Below, in pieces: positions 24,586-35,268 of a DNA stretch of 64,000 nucleotides. The notes under the pieces were generated by a model. It worked only from the letters and a program-made list of their open reading frames with translations, made no database searches and was not told where the DNA came from. A program made the translations under genes and the position numbers. The DNA is from Climacium dendroides. Lineage: Eukaryota; Streptophyta; Bryopsida; Hypnales; Climaciaceae. The DNA lies in contig OX467086.1 in the NCBI GenBank assembly GCA_950106755.1, forward strand, positions 18,556,001-18,620,000, in the 5' to 3' direction. The first letter of the stretch is position 1. The number at the start of each line of letters is the position of its first letter.

Positions 24586-25560
24586 CTTTTTCTAGCATTG
24601 ATTTCATCAGGCAACGTGAACCTTGGTTCATACTTTGATTTGATTGTTACTGATATTCTGGATGGACTACCAGTCTCTAACATCTTGGTTCCTCCTTCTC
24701 ATGTTTCTACTTGGAATGTGTTGAATCAAAAGGAAGCTACTAAGTCCATCTTTGAGTTTGCTTTAGAATATATTCATGATGATAGGGCAATTTTGTTATT
24801 CCATCTAAAGAACAGAAAGGTAAAAGAATTTAGACTTGAACGTGCTAATACACATGGCTTTTGTCTACTTGATTCTTAGATGGACATGAATGAGTTGAAG
24901 CTTTCCAGTTACAAAAAATCCAAATGTTGGGTAAGCTCCTATAAAATTTCCTTCATTTATAAATTTTGATGCTTGAACCTGCTTGTAGCAACTTTGTGTT
25001 TGTTAAATATTAATTGTCATACTTGTTTATACTTGGCAATCACAATACTTTCGGATCTTTTTTTTTAACAAAGCAAATGGAAGGAAACATTAGTGGTGTC
25101 TAAATTCTCTATTTATGTAAACCAACAATTTAGCAATGTTGGCACAAATCTTGAAGAAAATGAACCTACTCCACAACTTCACCTCTTTATGTCAAACTCA
25201 GCTCATGAATGGTGTAGTTCCGTGGAGAGGTGCCTGTGAGAAGGATCCTCTTTTTGTGCAGCTATTGATTGAGGCATTTTCAAAACCTGGTAATGTAGTG
25301 CTAAATTGTTATGCATCTATAGGTACATTCTATTAAACAATTATCATTATTAAAATCATGATTTTATTGCATTGTGTGCAATATATTTGCTACAACTAAT
25401 GATGTTGCATTCAATGAATATGGGTCTCTATCCATGCATACTGCAACATTGAACATCATTTGGGGCCTCAAAGAGTGATAGTGAGATTTTTAAAGCTCTT
25501 CTTCAACCTTTGAACACCCCTTACTTCTACTGCCATTGTCCAAACCTAGCATCCTCTATA
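24586..25560 (+). pseudogene. decayed N4/N6 DNA-methylase-like gene
   Basis: Exon-like blocks. The first (about 24586-24930, ending at the donor GTAAGC) reads SYFDLIVTDILDG, then an HDDRAILLFH segment, resembling motif IV and the following strand of Rossmann methyltransferases (a D-x-P-x form of DPPY). The second (about 25129-25336) reads VPWRGACEKDPLF followed by KPGNVVLNCYASIGT, resembling the motif X-I region (PGDxVLDxxxGxGT) of the N6_N4_Mtase family. A third piece (about 25465-25560) reads SEIFKALLQPLNTP. A TAG interrupts block 1, and block 2 mixes frames. Such genes methylate adenine or N4-cytosine in DNA, but this copy is degraded. Family assignment is by motif recognition only. Confidence 0.5.
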
Positions 25561-25642
25561 TAGTGGTTGATGATTCTAATGACGATGACATTGTAAGGCT
25601 TTTTGCAAGGCCTTAAAAGAAACGTTGATGTAAATAAGTTGG

Positions 25643-25993
25643 TTGTTGTTTTTGTACATGTCTTTATTTTATTTTCATTGTGCAACATCTCAAAAGTTAT
25701 TCAAAGTTTCTAATTGTTCATTCATTGCACCTTGTAGAGACAATCCTCTCCAACATTTTGTACTCTCGCCTTCTCTTAATCCCAAGAGTTTACCATGTTA
25801 CATCCAAACTTTAGCGATTGCTATGGTAGAGGCTCCATCACCTATTTCTGTTGTCAAACGATGTTCATACAATGTTGTTGTCAAGAAGTTTTTTGACCTT
25901 GAAGCCGATGTTGAGACACTAGGAGTTACATGTAGTGATAGTAGTGAAGCCAGTGATAATTCTTCTTCCATATGTGCTATTGGGTCAAATTAA
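25643..25993 (+). pseudogene. possible C-terminal remnant next to the methylase-like gene
   Basis: A 116-codon frame ends in an acidic Ser-rich tail (ETLGVTCSDSSEASDNSSS). It follows the methylase-like blocks on the same strand and may be the end of the same gene. The N-terminal half is probably not coding. No family recognised. Confidence 0.25.
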
Positions 25994-26559
25994 TCTTGTT
26001 ATAAATACTATTGTTGTTACTTGGTTTTTTAATGTCATGTAGCAAGACTAAAAAGGCCACTACATTCTTGCACCTTATCATATTTTTGAGTTATTTTGCA
26101 TTCTTGTGATCCTTAATGTGGTAGTAAAGGTCATCTTCTTTCTAAAAGACATTCATTTTAAAAGATAATTTTGTTCAAGTCTTCAAAAGGTCAATTATTA
26201 GAATTACTAATCAATTTATTTTCCAGTCCCATCCAACAATCATCCAAATTCCTTTCATCCAATACTATGAACAACAAATGTATTTCATCCAACATAGTCA
26301 ACTACAAAAAACAATCATCCGACTTCATTTATCTCCATTCATCCTCTTTAGGGATTTTATAGCCATATATTTTAATCCTAAATCACGGACATAGGCATTT
26401 TATAGTGAACAATTAGAAGTTTTTTTACAAGTTCGTCTAAAAATTCTTAATGCTCAATGTTCATCGCTCATTGATCCTTGATCATTGGAGGTATTAAATT
26501 GGCTGACCTATCTAAAGCCTCCATTGTCTTCACTACTGGAGATGACCAAGCTTTCTTCA

Positions 26560-27030
26560 TTTTCTTGTCAACAACTTCAGTAAGTACCTTCAATTGACCA
26601 CGGTTCTCACCCTCAAATCTTTGCATATCAATGCGAAAAAATCTTGCATGCTTCTTGGATTTTCCACCTTTGCATCAACCATCAACCATTGTATTGCATT
26701 TTGTACAACTTCCTTTTGTTGAATGCAATTTGTTGTTCAAGCCAAGGTATCTTTCATTAGTGCATTACTACTTGCATTGTTGAAGAAAAATCTTTGCCTT
26801 GGACGTAGGTCACCAACCATAGGTTTTGTAGCCATTTCCTTAGCTAACTGCAAATACATTGTTTTCGAAACCCTCATTAGAGGTATCAACCAAAGCCGTT
26901 CCATCCTCTTCTTCCCTTGTCGGACGTCAACATTTGGATCCAAAGATTTTTTATCAGCATATCTCTTCCACTTCTTCAAGTCCTCTTTACTATACCATAA
27001 AATCCCATCTTCATAATCACAACAAACTTG
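26560..27030 (-). pseudogene. unidentified protein remnant fused to truncated copia integrase
   Basis: The - strand frame from 27216 changes character at about 27030, from copia integrase to a hydrophilic sequence with WYSKEDLKKWKRYADKKS, then RMERLWLIPLMRVSK and VGDLRPRQRFFFNN. Reading continues past 26737 in a nearby frame (LEQQIAFNKRKLYK...). It is not reverse transcriptase or RNase H, which should follow copia integrase. It could belong to the methylase-like gene in inverted orientation or to another element; I cannot identify it. Confidence 0.35.
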
Positions 27031-27909
27031 TAGAACTGCTTGATAGGCCAGACAACCAAATATTCGAAGATCACTTAGTGAAGGTTTAGACCCAATCCAT
27101 CTTTCAAATGGTGTAGAATTATGTAAAGAAAAAGTAAAACTTCGATTTTGGACATAGCAAGCTGTGGCAATAGCCTCAGCCCAAAACGTTTTAGATAGAT
27201 TAGATGTCTTTAACATAGAGTGAGTACTTTCGACTAATGTTCACATTTTGCGTTCAGCAACACCATTTTGACTGGATGAATAGGGTATAGTAAAATGTTG
27301 AGTAATACCATGTTAAGTACAAAAATCTTTAAATTGTTGTGAGATATATTCACCGCCATTATCGCTTCGTAAAATTTTAATCTTTAAAGGAAATTGATTT
27401 TCCACTAATGCTTTAAATATTTGAAATTTATTAAAAAATTCAAATTTATTTTTGATAACATAAATAGTAGTAAATTGTGAAAAATCATCAATAAATAATA
27501 AAAAATAATGGGATCCATTCAAAGATGGAATTGATATATGACCACTTAAATCAAAATGAATTAATTCCAAAGGAGATTTAGTGGTATGTGTAGATTGGTG
27601 TGGAAATGGTTGAACATGATGTTTATGATAAACACAGCCTTCATACAAAGATAACTCTAACATTTTACAAGAAGGTAGGCCAATTACTAAGTTTTGATTT
27701 TGCATTATAGTAATGTCAGATTTATTGAGATGACATAAACTATAGTGTAATCTGAGTGGTTCATGATAATTTGTAGTTGTTGAATATGATTTAGTGGAAG
27801 GGACAAAATTACTAAAGATTAATAACTCAACTGAAAATAAATTTCTTTTTTGTTTATACATAGTGATTATCTTAGTACCAGAAGGGGTATTAAATTCAAT
27901 GTTACACAA
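27030..27909 (-). pseudogene. copia integrase region, truncated
   Basis: GAG-pre-integrase signature (LHYSLCHLNKSD, then C-x2-H style residues in YEGCVYHKHH) precedes the integrase core: HFDLSGHIS, FIDDFSQFTTIYVIK and the D-N-G-E stretch LRSDNGGEYISQQF, which give the first two acidic residues and the catalytic neighbourhood. After a frame change the segment FWAEAIATACYVQNR ... PFERWIGSKPSLSDLRIFGC follows, typical of the integrase C-terminal part. Coding then stops and an unrelated sequence begins, so reverse transcriptase and RNase H are missing. Frameshifts and stops show it is dead. Confidence 0.85.
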
Positions 27910-27928
27910 ACCTTTGGTAAATGTAAAA

Positions 27929-29195
27929 TTACTTCTTTTTTGTAAAAATTGACTTAGTGATAATAAATTTTGTGCTAAAATTTTGTGCTAAACTTGGTAC
28001 ATGTAATATATTATTTATAATGGTAGTTGGACCAGAAGGCAATTTAACTTTAATTGAACCTTGGCCTATTGCTTGATGACATGTGTCATCACCCATAAAG
28101 ACAAGTCTAGTAGGATTTATTTTTTCATAAGTTAAGAACCAATTTTGATTTGGTGTCATATGTTGTGTCGCACCAGAATCTAAATACCATATTGAATTTG
28201 TATTTGTATCATTATAACAAGAGGTATATAACACTTCAGTAGTAGAAGTGGTAAATCAGTAACTAGGTCTTTATCTTGAACAACATGAACTTGTTGAAAT
28301 TGATTTGATGATTTTTTATTGGGATTATGAATATGATTATTATAATTAGATTGAGTTTGAAAATTATTGGAAGGTCGATTAATTGGTTGATAAATGCCAT
28401 TCGATCGGTCTCTCAATCTTTTGCAACATTCAGGAGATTTGTGACCCGATTTGCCACAATAATGGCAAAATATTGTTTTTGATTTTATACTATTCATATT
28501 TTTGGAAGATGAACTATAATTTCTTTTATTCAATAAAGATTGTTGTGTTCGAGTTTTATTAAAAAATTTATTCTTAGAATAAAATGCCATTGACTTAGTA
28601 GATGCATCATTAGAATGTAGTAAAGAATACTCTTGTAATATATTATAAATTAAATCTACTAATGTTAAATTAGCAATACTACCTTATGTTGAAATAAAAG
28701 CTCTCCATGATGGAGGTAAGGTAGCCAACAACAAGATCACTTGTTGATCATTACTTAGAGTCAATCCTGCAAGAAATGCCTTTGAGACTAATGATTGCCG
28801 TTCTTCCAAAAACAAAATTACATTTGATGATTCATGATTCGGGTAATGTCAAATGAGTTAATTTTTTAATGGATATTTACTTAGGAACCTTTATTGGTCC
28901 TTGCATAGGTTGCTTTAAGTAAATCCCAAACTTCTTTAGAGGTTTTGAGATTTCGCACCCACATTAATTGAGTTGGACTACAATGTAATAAAATTTTACA
29001 ACGTGCTTTGGAATCTTTGGACTCCCAAGCACTTTGTTGAGCAACATTGGTAGGTTTGAGTTTCGAACCTAATGTGACACCCCATTGTTCGTTTTTCAGA
29101 AGTAATACCTCCAATTGAATATTCCATTGTTCATAATTTGTACTTGTTAATTTGTCAATTTGATAAGCTATTTGAGAAGAGGAGGCCAATGTCAT
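27929..29195 (-). pseudogene. copia gag and protease
   Basis: Gag starts at 29195 with MTLASSSQIAYQIDKLTSTN, followed by YEQWNIQLEVLL and KTSKEVWDLLKATYA, the usual copia capsid pattern. The frame is broken near 28880 and resumes with GLTLSNDQQVILLLATLPPS. A CCHC zinc knuckle (CHYCGKSGHKSPEC) lies near 28440-28480. The aspartic protease active site DSGATQHMT is near 28170, in a frame overlapping the zinc-knuckle frame. At least two frame interruptions. Confidence 0.85.
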
Positions 29196-29274
29196 TTTGT
29201 CTCACGTGAGATAAAAATTTCTTTATGCCTCAAATTAGTAATTGAAAGCACTGTTGCATGTGTCTTTTATTAAA

Positions 29275-29646
29275 TCAAAGCTCTTGATGAAGGAATGTAG
29301 GTAAGGCATAAGAATCTTCTTCAGTAAAGAGCTGTGAGTTCATTTTGTCAAATTGTCCAGGTTCATTGAAATGTTCAAATTGAGTTAATGCATTTAGATA
29401 AGCTAGAGGTGCATTCAAAATACTATATGGGATGATTTCGAGGTGAGCAGAGTGTTGATCTTCTTCTTCTAATTCTTAAGATGGTTCAATTGGAATGTTG
29501 ATAAATCCATTTGTGAGGTTGAGGTTGAATAATCTATTTGTAATTTGTAATTGATTCTCAACCTTGGGACTATCTTCATCTTCTATGAGAAGATCAAAAA
29601 CGTCTTCACTCGCACAATTTTCTTGAGGAAGCAAAGTGAAACACAT
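29275..29646 (-). pseudogene. extra ORF between copia PBS and gag
   Basis: ATG at 29646 opens a frame of 124 codons to TGA at 29275, interrupted once, by TAA at 29478-29476 (codon 57). The product is acidic, starts MCFTLLPQENCASEDVFDLL and includes NALTQFEHFNEPGQFD. It lies directly downstream of the primer-binding site and 80 bases before gag, in the same orientation. Standard plant copia elements begin with gag here. A near-intact frame of this length in an AT-rich, decayed element suggests it was once translated. I recognise no homolog. Confidence 0.55.
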
Positions 29647-29700
29647 ATTGCAATTTGAAAAATATTGAACTCAACTACATTGAACTTCAAACCTAGCACA

Positions 29701-29713
29701 TGCTCTGATACCA
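29701..29713 (-). other. copia primer-binding site (initiator Met tRNA)
   Basis: The - strand reads TGGTATCAGAGCA, the standard plant Ty1/copia primer-binding site. It fixes the 3' edge of the 5' LTR at about 29714 and the element's direction. Confidence 0.85.
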
Positions 29714-29960
29714 TATTTTAATATAATTACAATGAATTAAATATGTAAAAAATTAATAATATAAATCAATACATCACACACATTCATATATAGGTGTGTG
29801 TTAAGAGGAACACTTATAAAGATTTAGAAAGTTATGTTTATTGAGTATGACTATTCAATTCTATGAGATGATAAACTAATAATTCATCTATACTCTAATA
29901 ATATATATTGATGTACATATCCTGCAACTCTGGACTCATCACATAAAGCCTTTGTTAACC
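29714..29960 (-). mobile_element. probable copia 5' LTR (outer edge unresolved)
   Basis: Sequence beyond the primer-binding site is AT-rich with TATATATT-type segments. No matching 3' LTR exists because the element is truncated at about 27030, so the outer boundary is a guess. Confidence 0.4.
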
Positions 29961-30419
29961 TTATAGAACCTCTATGTCTCCATAATCTTTGTCCTCATCC
30001 CATATGCATCTTTAGGTGGCTTCAAATCTGTAGAAACATTCTGTGATTGAGTTTATGCACTCATCTTTCAAGTATCTTTCAAATTTAAAGAGGATGTGAG
30101 AAAAATCTCAAAAATAATGTCCCTTTTTGAAAATTTGTTCATAATTTTTTATCTAAGGTTTGAAATTTCAAACAAATTTTGGAAAATGAAAAGTTGTTTG
30201 TTTTCCCAACCTTTCTTGGTTCAAAATTTTTTAAAAAGAAAGGTAGCCTACTATGCCTAAATGCAATTTGAAATTTTACTTTAATATAAATCTTGTGTTT
30301 TATATACCCCATATTATTTGTCTTACTTCTTACCATCCCACGTGTATAAATATCTCGTCTTCTCAACTCTCTATAGTTACATTAAGTGGTTATTGAAGCT
30401 AGGTGACATAGTTGTCAAA

Positions 30420-30575
30420 AATGATATGTTTGTATGGTGTATTTGTATGATGTATTATATGAGATGTATTTTGTATAATATACAATGTATGGTATATTAT
30501 GTATGTATTATGTATAATATATTATATATGTATTATGTATGATATATTGTATATGGTATATTGTATATGTACCAC
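30420..30575. repeat. (TATGTAT)-type AT microsatellite
   Basis: Imperfect repeats of TATTATGTATGATATAT over about 150 bases. The Tyr/Met-rich open frame at 30318-30542 is its translation. Confidence 0.8.
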
Positions 30576-31267
30576 AAGTCAAAATTTGTGATTAATACGG
30601 AATTATGAATCTTTTGGAAAAGGATTTATGAATGATCACAGTTGATGAAATGGGCCACAATTTGGTGGCCTCAACTGACAAGGTAATTAACACATAAATG
30701 AGTCGGTTGTTACTTGTATAGAATTATTCAATGACTGAGTACCAAATTCCATGACTTAAGAATGACTACACATATGTTGAGCACCAAATTCCATGACTTA
30801 AGAATGACTATGCATATGTTGAGCATCAAATTCCATGACTTAAAAATGACTGCGCATATGTTAGTTACTTGCGTTGAAATGCAACTAAAACATGACTAAA
30901 AAATGGCTGAAAAATATAGTTGAAGTGGAGGTCCACATCAATTGGAAGAAGATAAAGTTGTGACTGAAATATGAATGGAAAATGACTATTGACGTGGACG
31001 TTCATGTTAGCTAAATTTCCTAAAAAAAATGGATAACTACTCACTATTCCTCAAAAATTTCTTCATTCACATCATCAATTAGGTAATAGAGTCATTGATT
31101 TTTCATCCAAGTCAAAAGGGGATGGTGATAATACAAAGGAGCCATAATGGCACTAAGACTTCTAAATGATTTGTTCACAATGACTACAAAGCCTTGAGTC
31201 ATTTTCTAGTCAATGTTGTCTGGAATGACTGTTTTGCAGTCACATTTATCCCCAATTTTTTGTAGTG
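30572..31267. mobile_element. possible CACTA-like MITE containing a 42-bp tandem repeat
   Basis: The right end reads CCCCAATTTTTTGTAGTG, the complement of a CACTACAAAAAA terminus. The proposed left end CCACAAGTCAAAATTTGTG is only partly matching and the flanks do not duplicate. Inside, GAGYAYCAAATTCCATGACT starts at 30737, 30779 and 30821, three 42-bp units. Confidence 0.35.
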
Positions 31268-32032
31268 TCAACGATCGATAATTTCTAATTTCACACACTT
31301 CTCAAACTAAATATAATACAAAATCTACTGAACGAGTAGTGCAAATGGTAAAGAACTTAATTGTCTGCACTCCACGTCAACATCTAAGCTGAATACGATT
31401 CACAAGGGCAACTTATCAAGTACAAAGAGAATATACAACAATACTCCCAACGACGAGGACAACGGCCATGAAGCCCAAGTAGTAGTTTAGTGCTGCCTAG
31501 AGCATCCCCACTCGTCCTATAACTTGGATGAACTGTTAAGAGGCGCCTCCAAAACAACCCCACCCATTCTATAAAACAAATGGCCTCTTAAGAGGAGCAA
31601 GCCGAAAACGCTCTGCAATTGACAAAACGACCTCAATTTGCAGGCTACCCTGTAGTTGGTAAAATAGGAAGCGATAAAATGCAGAAAAGGTGGCGAAGGT
31701 TCGGACTCCTGTTTTTTCCCTATGCTTTCGTAGTTTTCACTGTCCACGTCACAAGTTCGGTAAGTTTGGTAAGCTTTCGTCACCACTAGATGGGACGTTG
31801 TTCAAAGCAAACATGCATACTACGATTCTTCATATCAAGTTTTGTTTGAGTTTCAGGAAGAGAAACATCATTGTCACTAGCTATACGCACATACAGATTT
31901 GCAACCGGAATTGGAATTCAAGGCAATTGATTGAAGTTCGAAAAGCATAATCGCATTTCACAGACCTCCAACCTCCAGAGTAAAGCTTTGATTTGAAGTT
32001 AAGAATTGGCAAGATTGGCAAGATTAGTAGCA

Positions 32033-32206
32033 ATGGCAAGGTTACCAACTACACCAGAATTGTTCGTCATTCTTCTCATGTTGTTGGTGATTCCGAATGA
32101 GATTTGCGTAGTGAAAGCATTGGGAGTGAATTGGGGCACGCAAGTGTTCAACCCGCTTCCACCAGCGGATGTGGTGAAGCTGATGCAACTGAATGGCATC
32201 AACTAA
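32033..32206 (+). pseudogene. GH17 beta-1,3-glucanase first-exon fragment
   Basis: ATG at 32033 gives a hydrophobic signal peptide (ELFVILLMLLVIP) followed by ALGVNWGTQVFNPLPPADVV and KLMQLNGIN, the mature N-terminus of plant glucan endo-1,3-beta-glucosidases (GVNWGT ... LPP..VV.L...NGI). TAA follows immediately at 32204, with no splice donor and none of the catalytic barrel (about 300 residues) downstream. The sequence after it is AT-rich. The enzyme family hydrolyses callose at the cell wall; this fragment cannot. The upstream 31690-32000 may be its old 5' region. Confidence 0.8.
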
Positions 32207-32507
32207 TCTCCTTCTATCGTAGCAACTTATCATACAATGAATGAATAAATCATAAATATTTAATTATAAAATAATTTGTTAATTATTAGTTAGTTTTTTT
32301 TATTACTAATGTAGAGTAGAATATTTTTTATTTATAATCTTCATTGTCATCATAATGGACAGAATTATAAATAAACATCACTAGTTTAGCTAAGTATCGT
32401 GCTAATGAATTTTTTGGAAGAGAATAATTGAACTATGTAGAACAAAAATATTAATCATTGGATAAAAAAAGTGAGTGATTCGATTGATTTCGATCATAAT
32501 CTTGATG

Positions 32508-32795
32508 AAAATGATAGCTTGGCCATCTATTTCCGAAGCATATCCAATTTTTGCACAACAAGTATATGAAGACCCTCGAGAAGCAACCGGCTGTATGTGT
32601 TAATTGCCATTTAGCTAAAAAAACCTATAGATATTGAAGTTCTTCAATCTATATTACCAAATACTGTATTTAAGGCTGTTGTTAAAATTCTTTACAATAC
32701 ACAAATCAAACAAGTTCTTGCTAATGGTAAAAAAAGGAGCATTAAATGTAGGAGCTGTACTTATTTTATCCAAAGGATTTAAATTAGCGCCTTCA
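32508..32795 (+). pseudogene. petA: nuclear insertion of chloroplast petA (cytochrome f)
   Basis: Reads, across shifts of frame, AYPIFAQQ then [15 protein letters not shown], then LPNTVF and [12 protein letters not shown], and [11 protein letters not shown], the N-terminal part of cytochrome f including part of the heme-binding CANCH region. The CANC codons are damaged by a deletion near 32597, and extra A bases occur in the runs near 32620 and 32738. Several changes are C-to-T (Pro to Leu after IEV, for example), the usual decay of plastid DNA in the nucleus. Homology stops at about 32795. It is too short and broken to act. Confidence 0.9.
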
Positions 32796-32914
32796 GAAGA
32801 TCTTCGACGCAAACTCTATGCTTTGCTTCACTGTACCTTATTTTCCTTTCCGGTTTCAAGTTTGGACATGCAATGCAATAGTCATGAATTTTACAAAATG
32901 AAGGGATAATTTAA

Positions 32915-33100
32915 TTCTATTTTTTGATTCACAAAAACTTTGAAATTCAATAACTTTTGTAATATAAGTCAAAACACCACAAAACAAAGTTTGTGCATCC
33001 CTTTGAGCAAAGACCTTCCAAGCGGTATCAAGAATGTTGTCATATGCCTCACGGTTTGTTACATCTTAGTGTATCAAATAAAACAAAACAAAACAAACAA
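32915..33100 (+). mobile_element. 5'-truncated retroposon-like repeat
   Basis: Matches the second half of 16171-16392 (ACTTTGAAATTCAATAACTT, GACCTTCCAAGC-type) and ends in TAAAACAAAACAAAACAAAC. Lies just downstream of the petA insertion. Confidence 0.5.
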
Positions 33101-33329
33101 CCTATCTTAAGGATATGGATGGAAAAAAGGTAATACCATTTTGAAGGAAAAAATTACTATCTACCAGAAAATACAAGTGGTGCTAATTAACAAAATATAT
33201 CATGTACGTTGAATGGACCAATAGCCAAAGAAAAATTACAAGTACTTCAAAAATATGATTATTCATGGAATACATCTTTAAATCCATGTTTGTTCCTAGA
33301 AACTAAAGCCTTTTCTACTTCACTCATGT

Positions 33330-34419
33330 CACTGAGGATAAACACTCTCCTCTGCATATTCATATGGATCTTCTTCTTCTCCTTCTTCTTCTTCTAGAAG
33401 AGCTTCAAGGTCTATTATACGAGAATGCAATGGTGGCAAATTTGTTGGTGGTTCAGAGGTCCTCTGCTTATTGGTACTTTGAAGGGATACTCATTCTTCT
33501 AGATGTGTGACTGCTTCCTGCATACATAGTCAGAAGTACCTATCTACTAAAGCTGGGTCTAAATTCCTAGATTTTTTAAAAATAGTTAAGTCATTCTGAT
33601 CCATTAAACACTGTATTTGCTGTGAGTTTGTTCTTCTCCGCTACATTTGTGGATAGAGACGAAACAGTTTTTGCTGTTCGATGAAGAATGTACACCCTCG
33701 CATTCTCATCTGCTTTCAGCCTTTTGGCTTGTTTTGTATCCATTGGTACGTACCTATGCTAGGACTTGGGGCATTATGACCTATGGCACTTAGACCAACA
33801 ACAAGACTTAGAAAATAGCCTAGGTTGAAAGGTACTGTACTTGACGGAACATCTCGTTGAGAATGTGCTCGCTTCCCTAGGATTTTTCTTCCTTTTGTGG
33901 GCTCAAAAAAAGTTGGATTGGCTTCAACAACCACATAGCAATGCATGAACAATTTTTTTTTAAATTTCCATGCTTGTTTTTATAGAGTTGTAAAGCCTTG
34001 TCCATAATATCGCTCTCACTCGTACCAGACTCATCTAATGCCCTTACAGTTGATATACATGCATTGAATTTCATGCATTTGGCCTTCATATTACCAAACT
34101 TGGTCTCCAATGACTTGGCCAATTGTTTGATGGTACCTAATTAATTAATCATTTATAAATTAAAAGGAACCAAGAAAACAATTTTTAAATTGATTGATGT
34201 AATATACATAGAACTGAAAGACCAACTTTTGTGAAACTTACCTTGTCCAAGTGCGTGCATGTAATGTTGAGTTATTCTGTCCCAGAATTTTCCTAATTTC
34301 TGTCCTGTCCCCACAATGGGATCTTGGTTGATGTGCATCCAACTCTTGCATAATTGGATTTCGTCATTGATACTGAAGTTTTCAGATTGCTTGGATGTAC
34401 CCTCATCCGCCATATTCAT
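33330..34419 (-). pseudogene. PIF/Harbinger ORF1, Myb/SANT-like protein, decayed
   Basis: Exon 1 (34242-34419) starts MNMADEGTSKQ and carries the Trp-poor SANT-like block FSINDEIQLCKSWMHINQDP, IVGTGQKLGKFWDRITQHY. A GTAAGT donor at 34241 and an acceptor TTAG before 34136 define an intron. Exon 2 gives LETKFGNMKAKCMKFNACIS and SGTSESDIMDKALQLYK, the NAM-associated C-terminal block. From about 33950 the reading frame switches repeatedly, ending in an acidic stretch near 33390-33420. ORF1 proteins of this family help the transposase bind DNA and enter the nucleus. Divergently placed to the transposase at 35269. Confidence 0.75.
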
Positions 34420-34442
34420 AACTTCACGTGTATATATGTAGT

Positions 34443-35268
34443 GCCTTATGAAAATACAAATGTAATTAGAATTCGGGAACCATAAAAAGAAATGCAAAAT
34501 GCGTATATGTCACATACATAGCATAAAGAAGCTTTGAATTTTTTCATGAAAGTAAGAAAAAATTGTACAACTTATATGCATACCTCCTAAGCTAGTGCAA
34601 AGAACACAAGACATGAATGAAAATTAAAAAACCTTTATATAAAATGAAGAAGTGATAACATGTACGTAACTAGTATACTTCCTAATGAAAGTTTCACTTG
34701 TAACTTCAACTTTTAGTTGAAACCAAAGGTTTGATTATAAGTTGAGTGATAAGATAGAAGTAACTAACACTTCAAAATACAAGTCTTATTGTATGGTTCC
34801 ACTTTTACCTTGAACTGGAAGTTTTATTTTTAAAAGAAAAGAAAGACATGAAATTGAACTAAGCATTACTTCCAAACGCATTTATAGGTTTGAGTTGCAA
34901 CTTTTTTCTTTACATTGGAGGTTTTATTCTTTACTTTTATTATGAAATGGGGTTTTAATTTTTACTTTTAATTTGAATTGAAGGTTTTACTAACCCTTTT
35001 ACTTTGAATTGGACTTCTAATTTTTACTAAACATACAAATTGGAGGTTTTACTTTTATTTGTACTTTGAGATGGAGGTTTTACTTTTATTTATTTATTTA
35101 ATGGCTAAGAGGTTAAAACTATATATAATGAATTGGACATTCATAAATTGAAGTTCCTAAACCTATATTGAATTTAGGTGAACATGTGAATTGTAGTTTT
35201 AACTGAAATTATCATTTGTTCTTCTTGTTTTGTGCACTAGTGAAAATTACTCCATAGAAAGTAATAAG
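34443..35268. other. AT-rich spacer between the two Harbinger genes
   Basis: About 800 bases with repeated GGAGGTTTTACTTTTA-type phrases (34900-35100). It presumably contained the divergent promoters. No ORF. Confidence 0.5.

Noticed and set aside
30318..30542. Tyr/Met-rich + strand frame
   Set aside because: Product of an AT microsatellite.
30737..30862. Three 42-bp direct repeats as a CRISPR-like array
   Set aside because: The repeats are contiguous with no unique spacers, and the context is a plant mobile element.
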